Shown in pieces: positions 40,866 to 53,253 of a stretch of 64,000 nt of DNA (positions are counted from its first letter, which is position 1; each line of letters begins with the position of its first letter). Both the position numbers and the translations under genes were made by a program. Location: positions 62,001-126,000 of the forward strand of contig VWZS01004853.1 in assembly GCA_013397075.1 (NCBI GenBank). Direction: 5' to 3'. Source of the stretch: Rhabdornis inornatus (lineage: Eukaryota; Chordata; Aves; Passeriformes; Rhabdornithidae). The notes beneath the pieces were generated by a model. That model was not told the DNA's origin. It ran no database searches and saw only the letters and a list, made by a program, of their open reading frames with translations.

Positions 40866-43800
40866 AAAAGTATTTTCCTCTTTGAACTGGGAGCTGGAAT
40901 TGCCCTCGTCTCACAAGGAAAGAATAAGCAGGCAGCGAAGGGAGAGAAGGTTAAACAAACTACCTTGGGTTGTGCTCTGCAAGAGACCTCTGTGCAAAAG
41001 CTGCTTCTGACACAGTATGTTTGGAAATAAGATTAAGCATAAATTCGTTGAGCATTTTTACATTGTTTTTTCTTCAACTACAGTGGACCAATAGAGTTTT
41101 TAATATCCTTAGGTCTGCAAACTGAGGATGTGAAGTTTTGTTTTTCCAGAGAACTGTGGATTAGATGAGATGAGATAAGGTATTTAAGTTTCTGTTTGCT
41201 TGTTAACAAAGGCATGCCTGTGGTCACTTTGACCTTGTTACAGGATGCGTTTTTTTGTGTGGTGTATATGTATCTTTTGATATATTGTAAGGAAATAAAA
41301 CATCAGCACAGGTGATATGTTTGCAGTGGCAACTGTTAGAGTGAAGTCTGTGCAGCCTCTATTTATGTGTATTCCTTTGCTGCTATATCCTTGCCTTAGT
41401 TTTAGATTTTAAATGCTACTTCTTAAAGCTTTAGATTTAGTTTGTGTTTTTCTTTCTCTTCATGTAGTAAGCATACCATGGAAATTAATTCTTTCTTCAG
41501 AGTAGGTTCACTCTCATAATTGCAGTGGAAATGTGTGCTTCCTTGACATACAGAACAGTGTATAAGGAAATCTGGAATAAACACTAGCAACTAAAAATCT
41601 CTTTCCTTCTCCTCCTACACTTTCACTCTCCAGGTCTGAGTAGTGTGTCTTTCCACTGCTGTCTTTGCATCCCTTCTGCTCTATAGTTTAGCATCACTTA
41701 GCCAAGCACTGATATAATTTTATTGCCTTTGTTAGCTCATGCTTAACACAGGATTCAGAGCATCAGTGTGTTTCCAGCCTGGTGCAGCCTTCAATTTGAT
41801 TGCAAAAGTGGGTTTCTCTCTTAGCAGTAAATGCTCTGTTCTCTGCCCCACTTTCCTCACCCCATGGGCTGAGCAGGACACACTTTCTGTGCCAATCAGA
41901 AAGGTCATGAGTGCATGCAAATTTACCACTGCCCCTTCCCTGTTGCTTGGAAAGTTGACCATCGGTAAGTATGGCAAATGGGCTCTCAAATGGGAGTCCG
42001 TGTGCCAGGAGAGGAAATGATGAGAAACTAAACTGCCCTCAGCAAGCTTAAGTTTGCTCTGTAGGAATCTGCATCCCCCTTGGAAACTTCTTCTAAATAA
42101 TAAAAATCTCCAGATCTCCAGAACTGAAGGAAAAATAACGCTAATGAGTTATGGCTTCTCAGGTGTTACATGAAGGCGCATCCCATCTAAAAGTGTGGTG
42201 ACTGACTGGTATGGTGATGACCCTGAACTTATGAGAAGTCCCCTGTGAAAAGCAGGGAATACTACTGGCTCAGACTTAGTGAGGGCTCGGTTTACATTTC
42301 CAAAGTGCAGCTGGATCAGAAGAACTAACAGAACAAGTCGATGTTATGCAATTCTGTCTTTGCTCTCCATATTCAGTGGGAAGTTGATGTCTTTGTTTCT
42401 GTTGCAGAAATAAAGTTAAATAAAAAATTAGCATCAGATACTGCCCTTTAAAATTAATGCTGTAAGCTTTTTTTTTTTTGGCAAGTTAGTAATACTGGAA
42501 TAGAATTGCTTCTGTGTTTACATCGTTAATGAAAGCATGACTTGAAATGCTGTAGAATCCTAATGCTAATGAGGATAGGAAGTAAAGAAAGAAGTTTAGG
42601 GGGTTTTTTATACTTATGTGGTTATTCTTTTGAGGAAACACAAAATTTGTAAATGAGTGAATTCTGATAGTTACATATGCTCATTTGTTAACGTTCAGTG
42701 TTTTGAAGGAAGCTGAGATACCAGGATGGATACCTACGTTCTTTGCTTGTGCTGTGAAAAGTAGTTTGACAGTTAAGGGCATGTTAAGTCTTCAAAAGGT
42801 CTACTGAGAAAGGAGACTGTGGGTACCAGATGTGTGCTTCGGGTGGTTGTTTCTCTATTAAGTTTGCAACTTGGTTACGGAACTGTTTTTGACCAGAAAT
42901 TAATGTATTGAATTAAAGTTGTATAAAACATCAGGAGCATTTCTGGAAACTACTATTGGGAATTTAACTTATAGCCCTGAACCTTTACATTCCTGCCATT
43001 ATTCTGTTTCCAAATGTATGGATTATGTTTAGATTATAGACATGCGAGACTTACCCTTTACATTCTTTGAAGCTGATTTTGAATGAGAGCAGCTTTCTGA
43101 CAGTGAAACAAAGCATGTTAAATAAATTAGTAGTTTGGAAGTATGCTATTAGTTAAATCTCACTTCTTTCTAAGTAAGGGTTTCTCTGAAATTCAAAGTA
43201 TTATTTCTAATTAAAGTATTTTATCTGAAGAGGTTTTCTATTCTGGCAGTTGTTCTAGAAAAGGAATTACATAAACTATATTTTTAATGATCTGACACTT
43301 TAATGGCCAGGATATCCTGATGGCATGCTGTAATCAAGAATGACTGGGCAGGACTTGAGACAATTGAGTTCAAACTGATTTCCTCTTCCCCCTCCAGTTT
43401 TTGTGTTCTATCACATTGTTTTCCACTGTGTATGGTTTGCTCTTTTGGCATCTTGTGCTATCAAAATTATTTTTTAGTTTTTCTTTTTTCCTGTCTGATA
43501 ATAATCTACATGCATGGTCTACTATACAAGGCTCTGTAAAATGAGTCACAAAATGAGTTGTATTTCTTGCATATGCATATAGAAATTTCAGCCAATATTT
43601 CCCATTTATTCCTAGCTGTTGTATTGTTGAAGGATTTTTAAAGTGTATGTAAAATTTATCTTGTATTCATCTTCGTGATTTTTAAATTTTTTTAAAAATT
43701 AGTATATAATTTTAAATTTCTTGTTTGCCGTGGTGGTTGCTTGTGCCATAGGTGGGACATTCTGTCCTGCTGTCACACACACTACATTAGAATTACACAG

Positions 43801-46277
43801 CATTAGAGATCAGATGATCTTCAGCAATATCTTCTACTACAGTAGAAGCTGTAACTTCTAGCAGCCTTTGATGCTGTCAAATCCAACCTTCTTAGTGGAC
43901 AGAGGGAGCTCAGTAAAAACTAACAGTCTATTTCTAACTACCACCCTGGATATCCTCACACTATCCTGTATGTCAGATCTGATCTCTTTTTCAACCATTA
44001 AGTTTCTTAATAAAATTATTTGTGTGTTCTACTCCAGTAAATAAAAAATACTCATCCATCCGATTTAGGTGATTGTACATTATGTATGTGGCTGTTGGTT
44101 GTCCTGTACAGTCACAGTTCTGTAGAGAAGAAGGTGCTCTTTGTACAGGATGAGGATAGAGGTTTAGGAAGAATGTTTAGTGGAATTGCTACTTCCCACC
44201 TATGTATAAAGATAAGAGGAATGACTGCCACAGTCCATAATGGCAAAGCCAGTAGGACTTACTTGGAGAAATTTGTAGCCTAGTTTCTCTCTTTGCCTGT
44301 GTCTGAGTTTATGCAAAACAAGTATTTAAAAGTAATTTCTCTGATTTTTATCTCCAATCCATTTTATCTTTCAATCTGTTCTAGAGTTTCAGGAATGAAT
44401 TCCTATACCTATTTTATTTTTGACTTTCCAAAGTAGGGAAAGGACTATAAGAGATGAAGTCCCATACAAGAATTGGAGTATTTGCTGATTAGAGTTTGCT
44501 CAGCCATTAAAGCAGCTAGACAAGAGCAATGTCTTGTTCTCTTCATAATGCTTCCTCAAAGAGCGTCTGAATATTAGTACAAAAAAGGGGAAAAGGAACA
44601 ATGTGGCAGAGAATATAGCAAAAAAGTCTCTGGAGGGTTATGGTGATGGGGAGTTTAGAAGGGAAGAAGACCTTTCAAGGACTTTTTTGTGTTTGACACA
44701 TGGGGAATTCACTTCATACATCCCAGACGTGTGTTATAGGTGTGGAAAAGATGCTGGAGAAATTTTCTTATAAACTGAAATATTTGTGGTTTGTTTGTTT
44801 GGGTTGTGGTTTGGTTTGTTTTTTTTTTAATTATGAAAACATGATTTTTAAGTTTGATGCAATATTACTTCTCTTTTGCTTTTTCTCTTGTGAGAGACTG
44901 GTTGCATTTCTAGGAATGTATGCCAAATGAAAATCTAAAAATCACATTTTAAGAATGAAAGTGCCAGAGATATTAACAGCAGTGGAGAAGAAGACTACTG
45001 AATCTCTGGAAAGACTAAATTACTTAGTTATAAGGCAAAGCTTGAAATTTGAGGATCATCTGTAACAGGAAGACTTTTGAGGGATTGCTATCTGGCCCAG
45101 ATACCTAGAAAACCAGATATTGCCAGAGAAGGTTTTATGCCTTAGAATTTCTGCTGTGTCTTTGTGTTGGCAAGAAGTAATGTTTCTATTACTGTTCTTG
45201 CCTGTGTTTTCAGAGGCTTTGAGAGCAGAAAACAAGCTTCATCTGAATACCTGTAACTAGACAAATTTACAGCTGCTCTCTCAGTTGAGTCAACTTGCCC
45301 TAAAGAAAGAATGTTAATATTTGCCGGAGATAAAAGAAAAATCCTTGTGATAAAATTTAAAATATTTCTGTGAAGATTTTGTTCCGTGGGGATGTTTTTA
45401 GTCCAATTGAAAGCTCAGCTGTCATAGCACCAGTTCCCACGATAAACTCAGAAGTACTTTCTGTATTCTCTCCTAGGCTATCCTTCATGTTACAGCCATA
45501 TGGTTAATTAACTACTTGTTGAAATGAATTTACCTTCTGTTTATTGATGCAGTATTAATTTATGTTTCTGTGTCCCAGAGTCTGGCTGAAATTAAACATA
45601 TCTGAAACTTCTAAGATAAGTTGTTAATAGGGAAGTGTTTCTGCTGCACAAGTAAAATGTAAGTTCCGATTTAGACGTGGAGGGGAAGTTATCAATACAC
45701 ATAAAACTTCCTTTCACTGAAAGGTTTGACTTGGCTTTACAAACTTTACACTGAACCATACCACTGAACAAAGCCACTTGTAAGCCTGTTTCTACCTCAC
45801 AGGTAGGTAATCCATTCATCTTATCATCATGTGACATATCATAAACGCCTGACAGAAGTACCACCTACTATTGCTGATTATTTAATTACTTCCATAAAAG
45901 TCACTTAAAGTCAGTAAAGAATTGAGAGAGTTGGGGTAAGAATTTGCGCTCTGGGCTTAGTCCATGTTACCTGTTAATGAGATAATAGTTCTTCTTTGCC
46001 TGTTGTGTAATTGGACACATGTATGAAACTGAAATCTTTGTTAAACATCTTCCAAAGAAAATTCAATTTGTACTGCCAATACAGAGAAGGAAGAGAGAAT
46101 TCCATAGCTGGTGATACTGGATGAATTAGTTGTGTAGTCTGTATTGAAAATAATAGGAAGTTTGTGCATTAAGAACTATCTATCCAGACTAAGGTATGAG
46201 AAATAGGGGAGAAAAAGCAGTTTTATTTTCTTGATCATGTATATTCTAATGTATTCAAATTGATTTCAATTCCTACT

Positions 46278-46313
46278 ACTTCAGTTCCTACTTCAGTTCC
46301 TACTTCAGTTCCT
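46278..46313 (+). repeat. Tandem 12-mer ACTTCAGTTCCT x3
   Basis: Three perfect 12-bp units followed by a degenerate partial unit (GCTTCCT). Perfect identity suggests recent expansion and probable length variation. Confidence 0.9.
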
Positions 46314-49300
46314 GCTTCCTACTGTTTGTATTTGTGGTGTTGCCAATCAGTTTATGTGTATTATGTAAAGCAAAGGAATATCTAGATATCACACTCTATG
46401 AAAATGTGTAGCCTTTAATAGATCCTTAATTTCTCTGTCAAAGACTGTGAACTTTGTTCACATTATTTAGGTTATCTTGTAAAGTGACGTTACTCTAGTG
46501 TCAGGAGGCTGCTGTGCCTCTTCCTTGGCATTGTTTCATACCAGTATCAAGATTAATATTCATATTAGGTATGGAGTTTTTTAAGAGCCTGATAAGAATG
46601 CCTCAAAAAAAGGGTATCTAGCAGAAACTTGATTTCTTGGTCTATCTAAACGTATTGTTGAGAATAATTTATGTAATCAGAAGAGCATTTCTATAAAACC
46701 AGATGTGTTTAAAATGAGTATATATTTTATGAGTTTGCATTTTTTTTCTCTTTTATTGTATCTAGTAGCACAGTTAAGATTAGTACCATCTTGCTGGTAA
46801 ATAAGTGTTAATGAAATAAGAGAAAATCTGGATAAATGCAGTATAATACAGAAGCCTACACTAATTCTGCAGAGACTGCTGACTCCAGCACTTGTGTGAT
46901 GCTGATGAACCAAGGAACCAGCCATGTGTGCTACAGTACTGGTTGTGCATGACATCAGCAGGGATTCAGAACAGCTGGGGCAAGTAGGGTGGGGATAAAT
47001 CCAGCTTTCAGACAGGCTTCATGCACTGTCAATTGTGCTACATAGTTTGAACAAAATCCAGTGAAGTAGACTTGGATGTCTGCTGTGCCATCACATGCTT
47101 CAGCAACCCAGCTAAACTACATCCTCCCATCACTACTGTGAAAGCAAATCCAAGAAATTTAAGTGAAGAATGGATCTTTCTTCATATTTGCTTATAGGTT
47201 GGAGGCTAAGATCTGGGATGTGCACCTGTTAGAGCAGTGTATGTTGAATTTTGTTGTGTCCATAAAGCTATTCACTGTTCCTTTCATTCAAGTCATGAGA
47301 CCTTCATTTCCGCTGGTAGGAACAAGCAGACACTGGAAACACTAGAAACCTGATGATGAACAGGAGTTTTAGAATTATGAAATAATGATAAATTTATTGA
47401 AGAAATTGCTCTGAAAAACAGGGTTCTGATTAGGGACATGGGAAACTTGGGTTTAACATTTGGGCTCTATTCATAATTTGTTGGGATGATTCTGGATAGG
47501 TTGCCACCTCTTTTGAACATTGACATCCTTTTTAGTAAAAAAATATTATTTTGGCAAAATAACTAAAGATTTGTTGTTATGAAACACTCTAACAGTCACT
47601 ACAGACAAGTTTCCATGTATATTAATATAATTTCTGTGAGGCAGGGTAAAATGTTCTAGATGTTATCAGAGTAGAAGGCAAGGAGCTTAATTAAAATTCC
47701 TTTGAGTAACCACATGTAATATTTTTAGTCTTTGAAAATTTTTGTATTGTCAGTTGGACATGCAAACCCTATTCTGCAACAAGTGTCACAGGAAATATAA
47801 AGTACCCGTGAAAGTACATGTGCTGCAAAAATAACAGTAAAAAGCTTAATTGCTAAATATGAGCTATGTAAAATTATCTACTACTTTAGCAATTAATTTA
47901 AAATAGCAACCAAGAATATGATCTGCTTGATGAAAACTGCAGAGGCCTCTCAAGACTGTGTTGAGCATGCTTATTTTATAGTTGGATACCTTATTTTAAA
48001 AAGCTGTGAAGTAATTACAGATGTGTTTTAAGGTGTCGGGAAAGAGCGGAGATACCTGACTGAAGTTTTACTTCAGTCCAACGATTCCAACTTCCTGAGA
48101 TGCAGCAGCAACTAAACCCAAATTTCAGTTAAAGCAAAAACTGTGAAAAACTTGGGGAAAAAAGCATATATGAGGTGCCAACACTTGGCTAAGTGTAAAG
48201 TAGTACCCAAAAATAGTCTGAAAGCTAAAAATCATAAAATCATAGTTTTATATTAGCCATGATGTAAAATGGACTCATCAACTGTTACTGGCTGGGGTGC
48301 GTTCATTACCGTTCTGCTTTGTATGTTTGAACCCTGAATAGTCTAACTGGTAAATATATAAACTTTATATCCTCAAGTACTTCATGCATTTGGGCTACGC
48401 GGAGACAAAACAGGATGATAAAATAGCAGCATTCTTTACTATCAACTTGGGTATTAAATAACTTTTCCTAGTTCTAGACACTTGTGTTTAACTTGAAACA
48501 ACTTTGTTTCTCATTTAGCGTACTTCAGGGCATGTTGCCTTTTGACCTAGGAGTGTGTTGTCTGTCTAATTATCCTTTGTATTGTTTTACTGTTCCTTGC
48601 AACTATCCAAACAATTTGGTGTGGCCCTAGCAACCAAACAATACTGTTTAACAAAGATTTCCTTGCTGCATTGCTCCCAGATTTCCCACGTAGCAGTAGC
48701 TCACATCAGAGCAAACAAACAGGATATTGTTTCAAGTGAATAATGTTCACTGTTTTCAAACGATTTATGAAAGTAGCTTTTTAGTTTTGAACTATTGCAA
48801 GTTACGTGGTTTCTGGTTCCAGATCTCATCTTCTCCAGATCTTCAGTTCTGTAGAATGCTTCATGTTTTGAAGCTTCCAAATGATGTGTTTTAGACTTAT
48901 ATTTTCTCTGGCAGCTAAGAGTAAAGAATGGCTTATGCTTTGATGGCAAAGAATAGCAGAAAAAAAGTATTTAATCCTGTCCTGCAATGACATTTTTTTC
49001 CATTAAGCTTATTTAAAATCCATATAGATCCTTCCTACAATGTTATTGATTGCAAATTCACGAGTAAATGAATCCCACTGAACATAATTATACCAGATAA
49101 TAATGTTTGACCTAGTTAAGAAATCCAAGAATAGATTTTGACTTTTCTTTTACAAACTCATATATTTTCTTATTAAATAGTCGAACTCCCTCTCCGTTTT
49201 CCCTCCTACATGTTTGTTTTCTGTGTGTATTTAACTAAATTACTGGTTTTACAAAGCAGATAAAACCATGAATATTGTCATATGCAAGGTAAGATTCTTG

Positions 49301-49704
49301 ATGCTAATGTCAGCCATTAGTGATGTAATGAATTAGAGTCCTGAGCAAGTTCATGGATGAAAGTAAATTCTAATTTTTTTCTGCCTTTTACATACTCCTA
49401 CATTTTAGCCAAACTAATGTATTTGTAAAACACTCATGGCAGTGTTTTTAATTGCTTCAGTTTGACAGTTTTCTCTTGTGTTTTGGGGGGTAAGTTCATT
49501 GCCACCTGGAGAGTTTGTGCATATGAACACAGAGACTAGTTACAGGAGTGGCTGTGTGATAGCCTTGACTCTACTTTGCTGCTGAAAGTGTAAAAAGGCA
49601 AGCCCTGCCCCTGTACTCCCTCTGGGTGCTGACACACACCTGTGCGTGATGTGTGCCTTGGACAAGTGAGTGTGTCAGAATTAACCTGGGGAAGAAATTA
49701 ATAT

Positions 49705-49838
49705 GCATTCTGTTTTTCCAGTTCAGTTCTTTGCAGAGCTGACTCGGTTTTGTTTGCTTGCACATGTGTTTGCATGCTGCTTTTCCACTTCAGTTCTTTG
49801 CACAGCTCACTCTGTTGTGTTTGCTTGCATAGGAAGGG
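49705..49838 (+). repeat. Tandem duplication, 67-bp unit x2
   Basis: Two adjacent copies start with GCATTCTG (49705) and GCATGCTG (49772). Both contain TTCAGTTCTTTGCA and TTTGCTTGCA at the same offsets, exactly 67 bp apart, with scattered substitutions between copies. The unit is not a known repeat to me. It lies deep in FRYL intron 1, about 3.2 kb before exon 2. Confidence 0.85.
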
Positions 49839-52800
49839 AGAGAGATGGCTGGAAGGGATTGCATCCTTGACAGTACTGCAGTGTGGGCCATCCAAGGCGG
49901 GCTGTGTGAAACTATATCCAGGGAGTGGGGTCCTTGTTAATGCTGGTGGATATAAGGCTCTCGTGGCAACACATTTCCTTGGCTGCATGATCATGACCTC
50001 TGCCTTGTACTGAAATTTCTGCAGCATTTACAGGAGCCATTCTGGTTATAATCCAGTAGTTTATTTTTTTCTTGCCAGTGTTCGATTTTTGCGCAGTGTA
50101 TCCATTTCCTATGGTTTTGCTTGAGCCAGAGGAGGGAATTTACCTGGGTTTAGATCAGTGTAGACAGCCTTGGGGTTTCATCCTTAGTGAGGGAAGCTGT
50201 TTTATACCTTTGAAAGTTAACACACAAAGGTGGTCCCATACTGAGGATTGAATTGCTAACACGAAGTAAAGAAAGCACTTTAAAGATGATTAGCTCTCAA
50301 TGTTTCCTGATTCTTAAGTGACAGGGGCTTTTTGAATGTGCCCTTTTAAAATCTGAAAATAGATACGTGTTACGTAAATACGCTATTAAGAATTGTCTAC
50401 ATAAGGCACATCTAAATTGAGTTTGTGGTCACAGTGGTCTTTCTCAGTTTCCTCAGAGAGTGAAAAGAGCTGGTAGAGTACCAGCTCCTCACTCTTCAGG
50501 AGTAGGAACTGGACCAGAGCTCTGGCATGTTCACTTCAGTCCAAGTCATGCAGCAGTTGTGGCATATCCAGTAGGTAAGTCTAGAATGAGCTGAAGCTGC
50601 TGCTTTGCTAAATTTCTTCTGACAAGACACAAGTAATGATATTCAAAAGGAGATTTAAACACTCTCATTTCTTTCCATCCTGTTAGCATCAATATCTCTT
50701 TTAAAATAAGACAGTCCAACTTGTTTGTTGATTAGAACAAAGTTTTAGCTTTCTTAGAAACTCTCATATTTAGGATTAAAGCAACTGCATATATTAGAAA
50801 TATGTGGTATCTGTTATGGACCCTTATCTACTCAAATTTGTATTTTGTTTATTTGATGGAGATGAAAGGAAAGTTTTTCAAAATCTGTATGCTGCAACAT
50901 TCTTCTGTTTTGCCGATCCCATGCTTGGTATTTCTGTTTGTTACCTGCTGTGGATAAGAAGGATGTATTTAGGCCTTCTTTTCACCTCTCCTCAAACCTC
51001 TGTACTCTTGTTCTTGACACATAATCCATCTCTCTTATTTTCTGGGCTGCCTTTGGAAAGCTGGGGCTTAAGGATGGCAAGAGTATGGATGCTGGAGAAC
51101 ACAGGCATTATTTTTTGAAGGCACATTTTTTGAAGTCCCTGTAATGTTTATGTTTCTGTACTGAAGGATGAGCCAGTCATTACATGTGGGATGAGAAAGA
51201 GTTTTGTGTTGTCACCTTCCTTTTGCAGCCTGCATTTTGTTCTGTTTCTTAATGCTTTTGTGTAGTTGTATATAGTGAGCTTCTACCATAGGGATCTAGA
51301 TCATGGCAGTGTTTGTGATGTCCCATTGTCTCTGCTGTGTGGGACACGCTCTTCTCTGTCTTTTAGGGCCTCTGTTACTGAGATCAAAGTGCTGGATTGT
51401 AGTGTTACAGGATGTTTAGAAATATTTTATGACATGTACAGAGTGTGCCTGATTTTCTGGTGTTACCCCTGGTTCCTGGGAACTCAGTTTTATGACCTTG
51501 TGCAAGTCTTTCCAGCCTCAAAGAAAGGATACTGCAATTTATGTACAGGAAAAAATATGCATTACTTCAGCTGAACAGCAAGTTTTTACAAGAACACAGA
51601 AATTAAAAACAGGTCATGTGTAGTACTCACAACCTTATGCGAGGTAACCTTCCTTTTGGATTAGAAGCTAAGGTAGTTGGGGGCATTCAGTTTTCACTCC
51701 TTCAGAATTGCTCACTTCACTAATGCATTTGATAAATGATACATTTCAATGGAAGTTGTGGGAGTCTGTGTTACATTATGTAAAAAGTAACTTTCTGAAT
51801 TGATAGAAGATGTAATGAATGGCCAAGACTTAACTTGAGAAGATGTGATGTACCAAAAGTTGGATCTCCATGTTTGGTCGCATGTTTTTTCATACATGAG
51901 TTGAAAAAAAAATTGAGTAAAAGTTGAGAATAATATTTAGCTGATAGGGATTGCACATATAAAAACTGAGGATGTGTGAAAAAACTTCCAGGTTCAGCAA
52001 AATAAACCAAATGCGTCTCCTTGGACTTTACCCGCAAAAACCCTTAAAAAAGCTTACCTAAACAAATCACAAAATGTAACAGAATAAAACAGATGGGAAC
52101 TAGTCTGTGCCTGCAAGACTGTCTTAGGAAAATAAAATCTTAATATCAATAGATAAGAATTGTTAATATCAATTCCTAATATCAATTGAAAAATAACACC
52201 TACAGTCATGGAATTATTACACTAGGGAAATATCAGACCTCCCTTGGTACATCTGGGTCATCATTAAGAGGTGTCAGCAGTTATTTTTATATATACTGTG
52301 CAAGACAAGAATTGTAATTATTTACCCTGATTGTTTTGTGTATTAAACCTCTGTGTGAATTCTGAAACGTGATTTTCAGTACTGCAGTTCACGTCGCTGG
52401 CAGCTTTTACAATAAATAAATGTTTTGGAGTGCTTAGGGAGAAAAATAAAATGTGAATAACTGTATAAAAAGTTTGTATATGACAATTTTGGTATAAAAG
52501 CAAAAGCATTAATTCTTAGAAAATGAGACTGAAATATACAGTGTTATTTGTATTGATTGTATTGATCATAAATATTTCTTACAAGGAACAAGTTTTTAGC
52601 ATGGGACTAGAAGATCCATTAGCGTGACATGTCTAAAAAAGGTTTGCGTTCTTGTTAAGAAAATCACCAAATAGAAACATGAACTTTATGGATGATCTAT
52701 AAAATGGATCAAGCAATGCTTCTCATAATATAGGGGAATAACACTTTCCATTCAACCTTCTGATTTTTAGTCATACTTGAACTGAAGGTACTGTATGTAA

Positions 52801-53053
52801 TCATGGTCGTTGTGGAGTATTTTATCAGTAACAGAAGTGACCTACATTGTAAACCCTTGTGCAACTTAAGAGTAGAAATTCTGACCTAACTAAAACAAAT
52901 TCTTGTTGTATATTACAGCTAGTTGTTTCCTTCTGGTTTAGAGAATTGACTGTGTGAAAATGTGTGTGTGATGAATGGGAAGTTACAAAGTGACTAGCAC
53001 TGTGTTTAGAAGCTCTGCTTTATAACTGGGTTTTTCTTGTTTTTTACCTATAG

Positions 53054-53253
53054 CCTCCACGCCGCCCAGCAGAGTAAATAAACGCAGAGTTTCTCCAAGC
53101 GTTGTTTCCACCTGGGAAAAGAGAGGCATCATCATGTCTAACATTACTATTGATCCAGATGTGAAACCGGGCGAGTATGTCATCAAAAGCCTCTTTGCTG
53201 AATTTGCGGTTCAAGCTGAAAAGAAAATTGAACTTGTAATGGCTGAACCTTTG
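53054..53253 (+). CDS. FRYL: FRYL coding exon 2 (residues 26-92)
   Basis: The exon follows a clear pyrimidine tract and TATAG acceptor, and ends at TTTG|GTGAGT on a codon boundary. With exon 1 it makes exactly 92 codons. Residues 26-52 (TSTPPSRVNKRRVSPSVVST then WEKRGII) are a basic, Ser/Pro-rich linker with RRVS at 36-39, a possible basophilic-kinase site. From residue 53 the sequence MSNITIDPDVKPGEYVIKSL is the canonical start of FRYL. It continues FAEFAVQAEKKIELVMAEPL into the first helices of the furry N-terminal domain. The one difference I recall from human is Leu for Val in IELVMAEPL. FRYL is chosen over FRY because FRY differs at many of these positions. An internal start at 53134 (A at -3) could be used by transcripts lacking exon 1. 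Confidence 0.95.

Larger units (their letters stand above)
28055..53053 (+). other. FRYL: FRYL intron 1 (24,999 bp)
   Basis: The intron is bounded by GTAAGT and a strong acceptor (TTCTTGTTTTTTACCTATAG). Its content is AT-rich and mostly unique. It holds a T-rich low-complexity block just after the donor, a run of 24 T, three short tandem arrays, a CpG-rich islet at 37.33-37.46 kb and a 67-bp tandem duplication. Open frames of 164 codons (30898-31392) and 190 codons (38416-38988) are the longest in the window, but they show no domain and their length is compatible with chance in this much sequence. I recognise no nested gene. Confidence 0.75.

Noticed and set aside
47350..47410. C/D-box snoRNA
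   Set aside because: A TGATGATGA C-box-like motif and a later CTGA occur, but the sequences outside them do not pair into a terminal stem and no target-like guide is evident.
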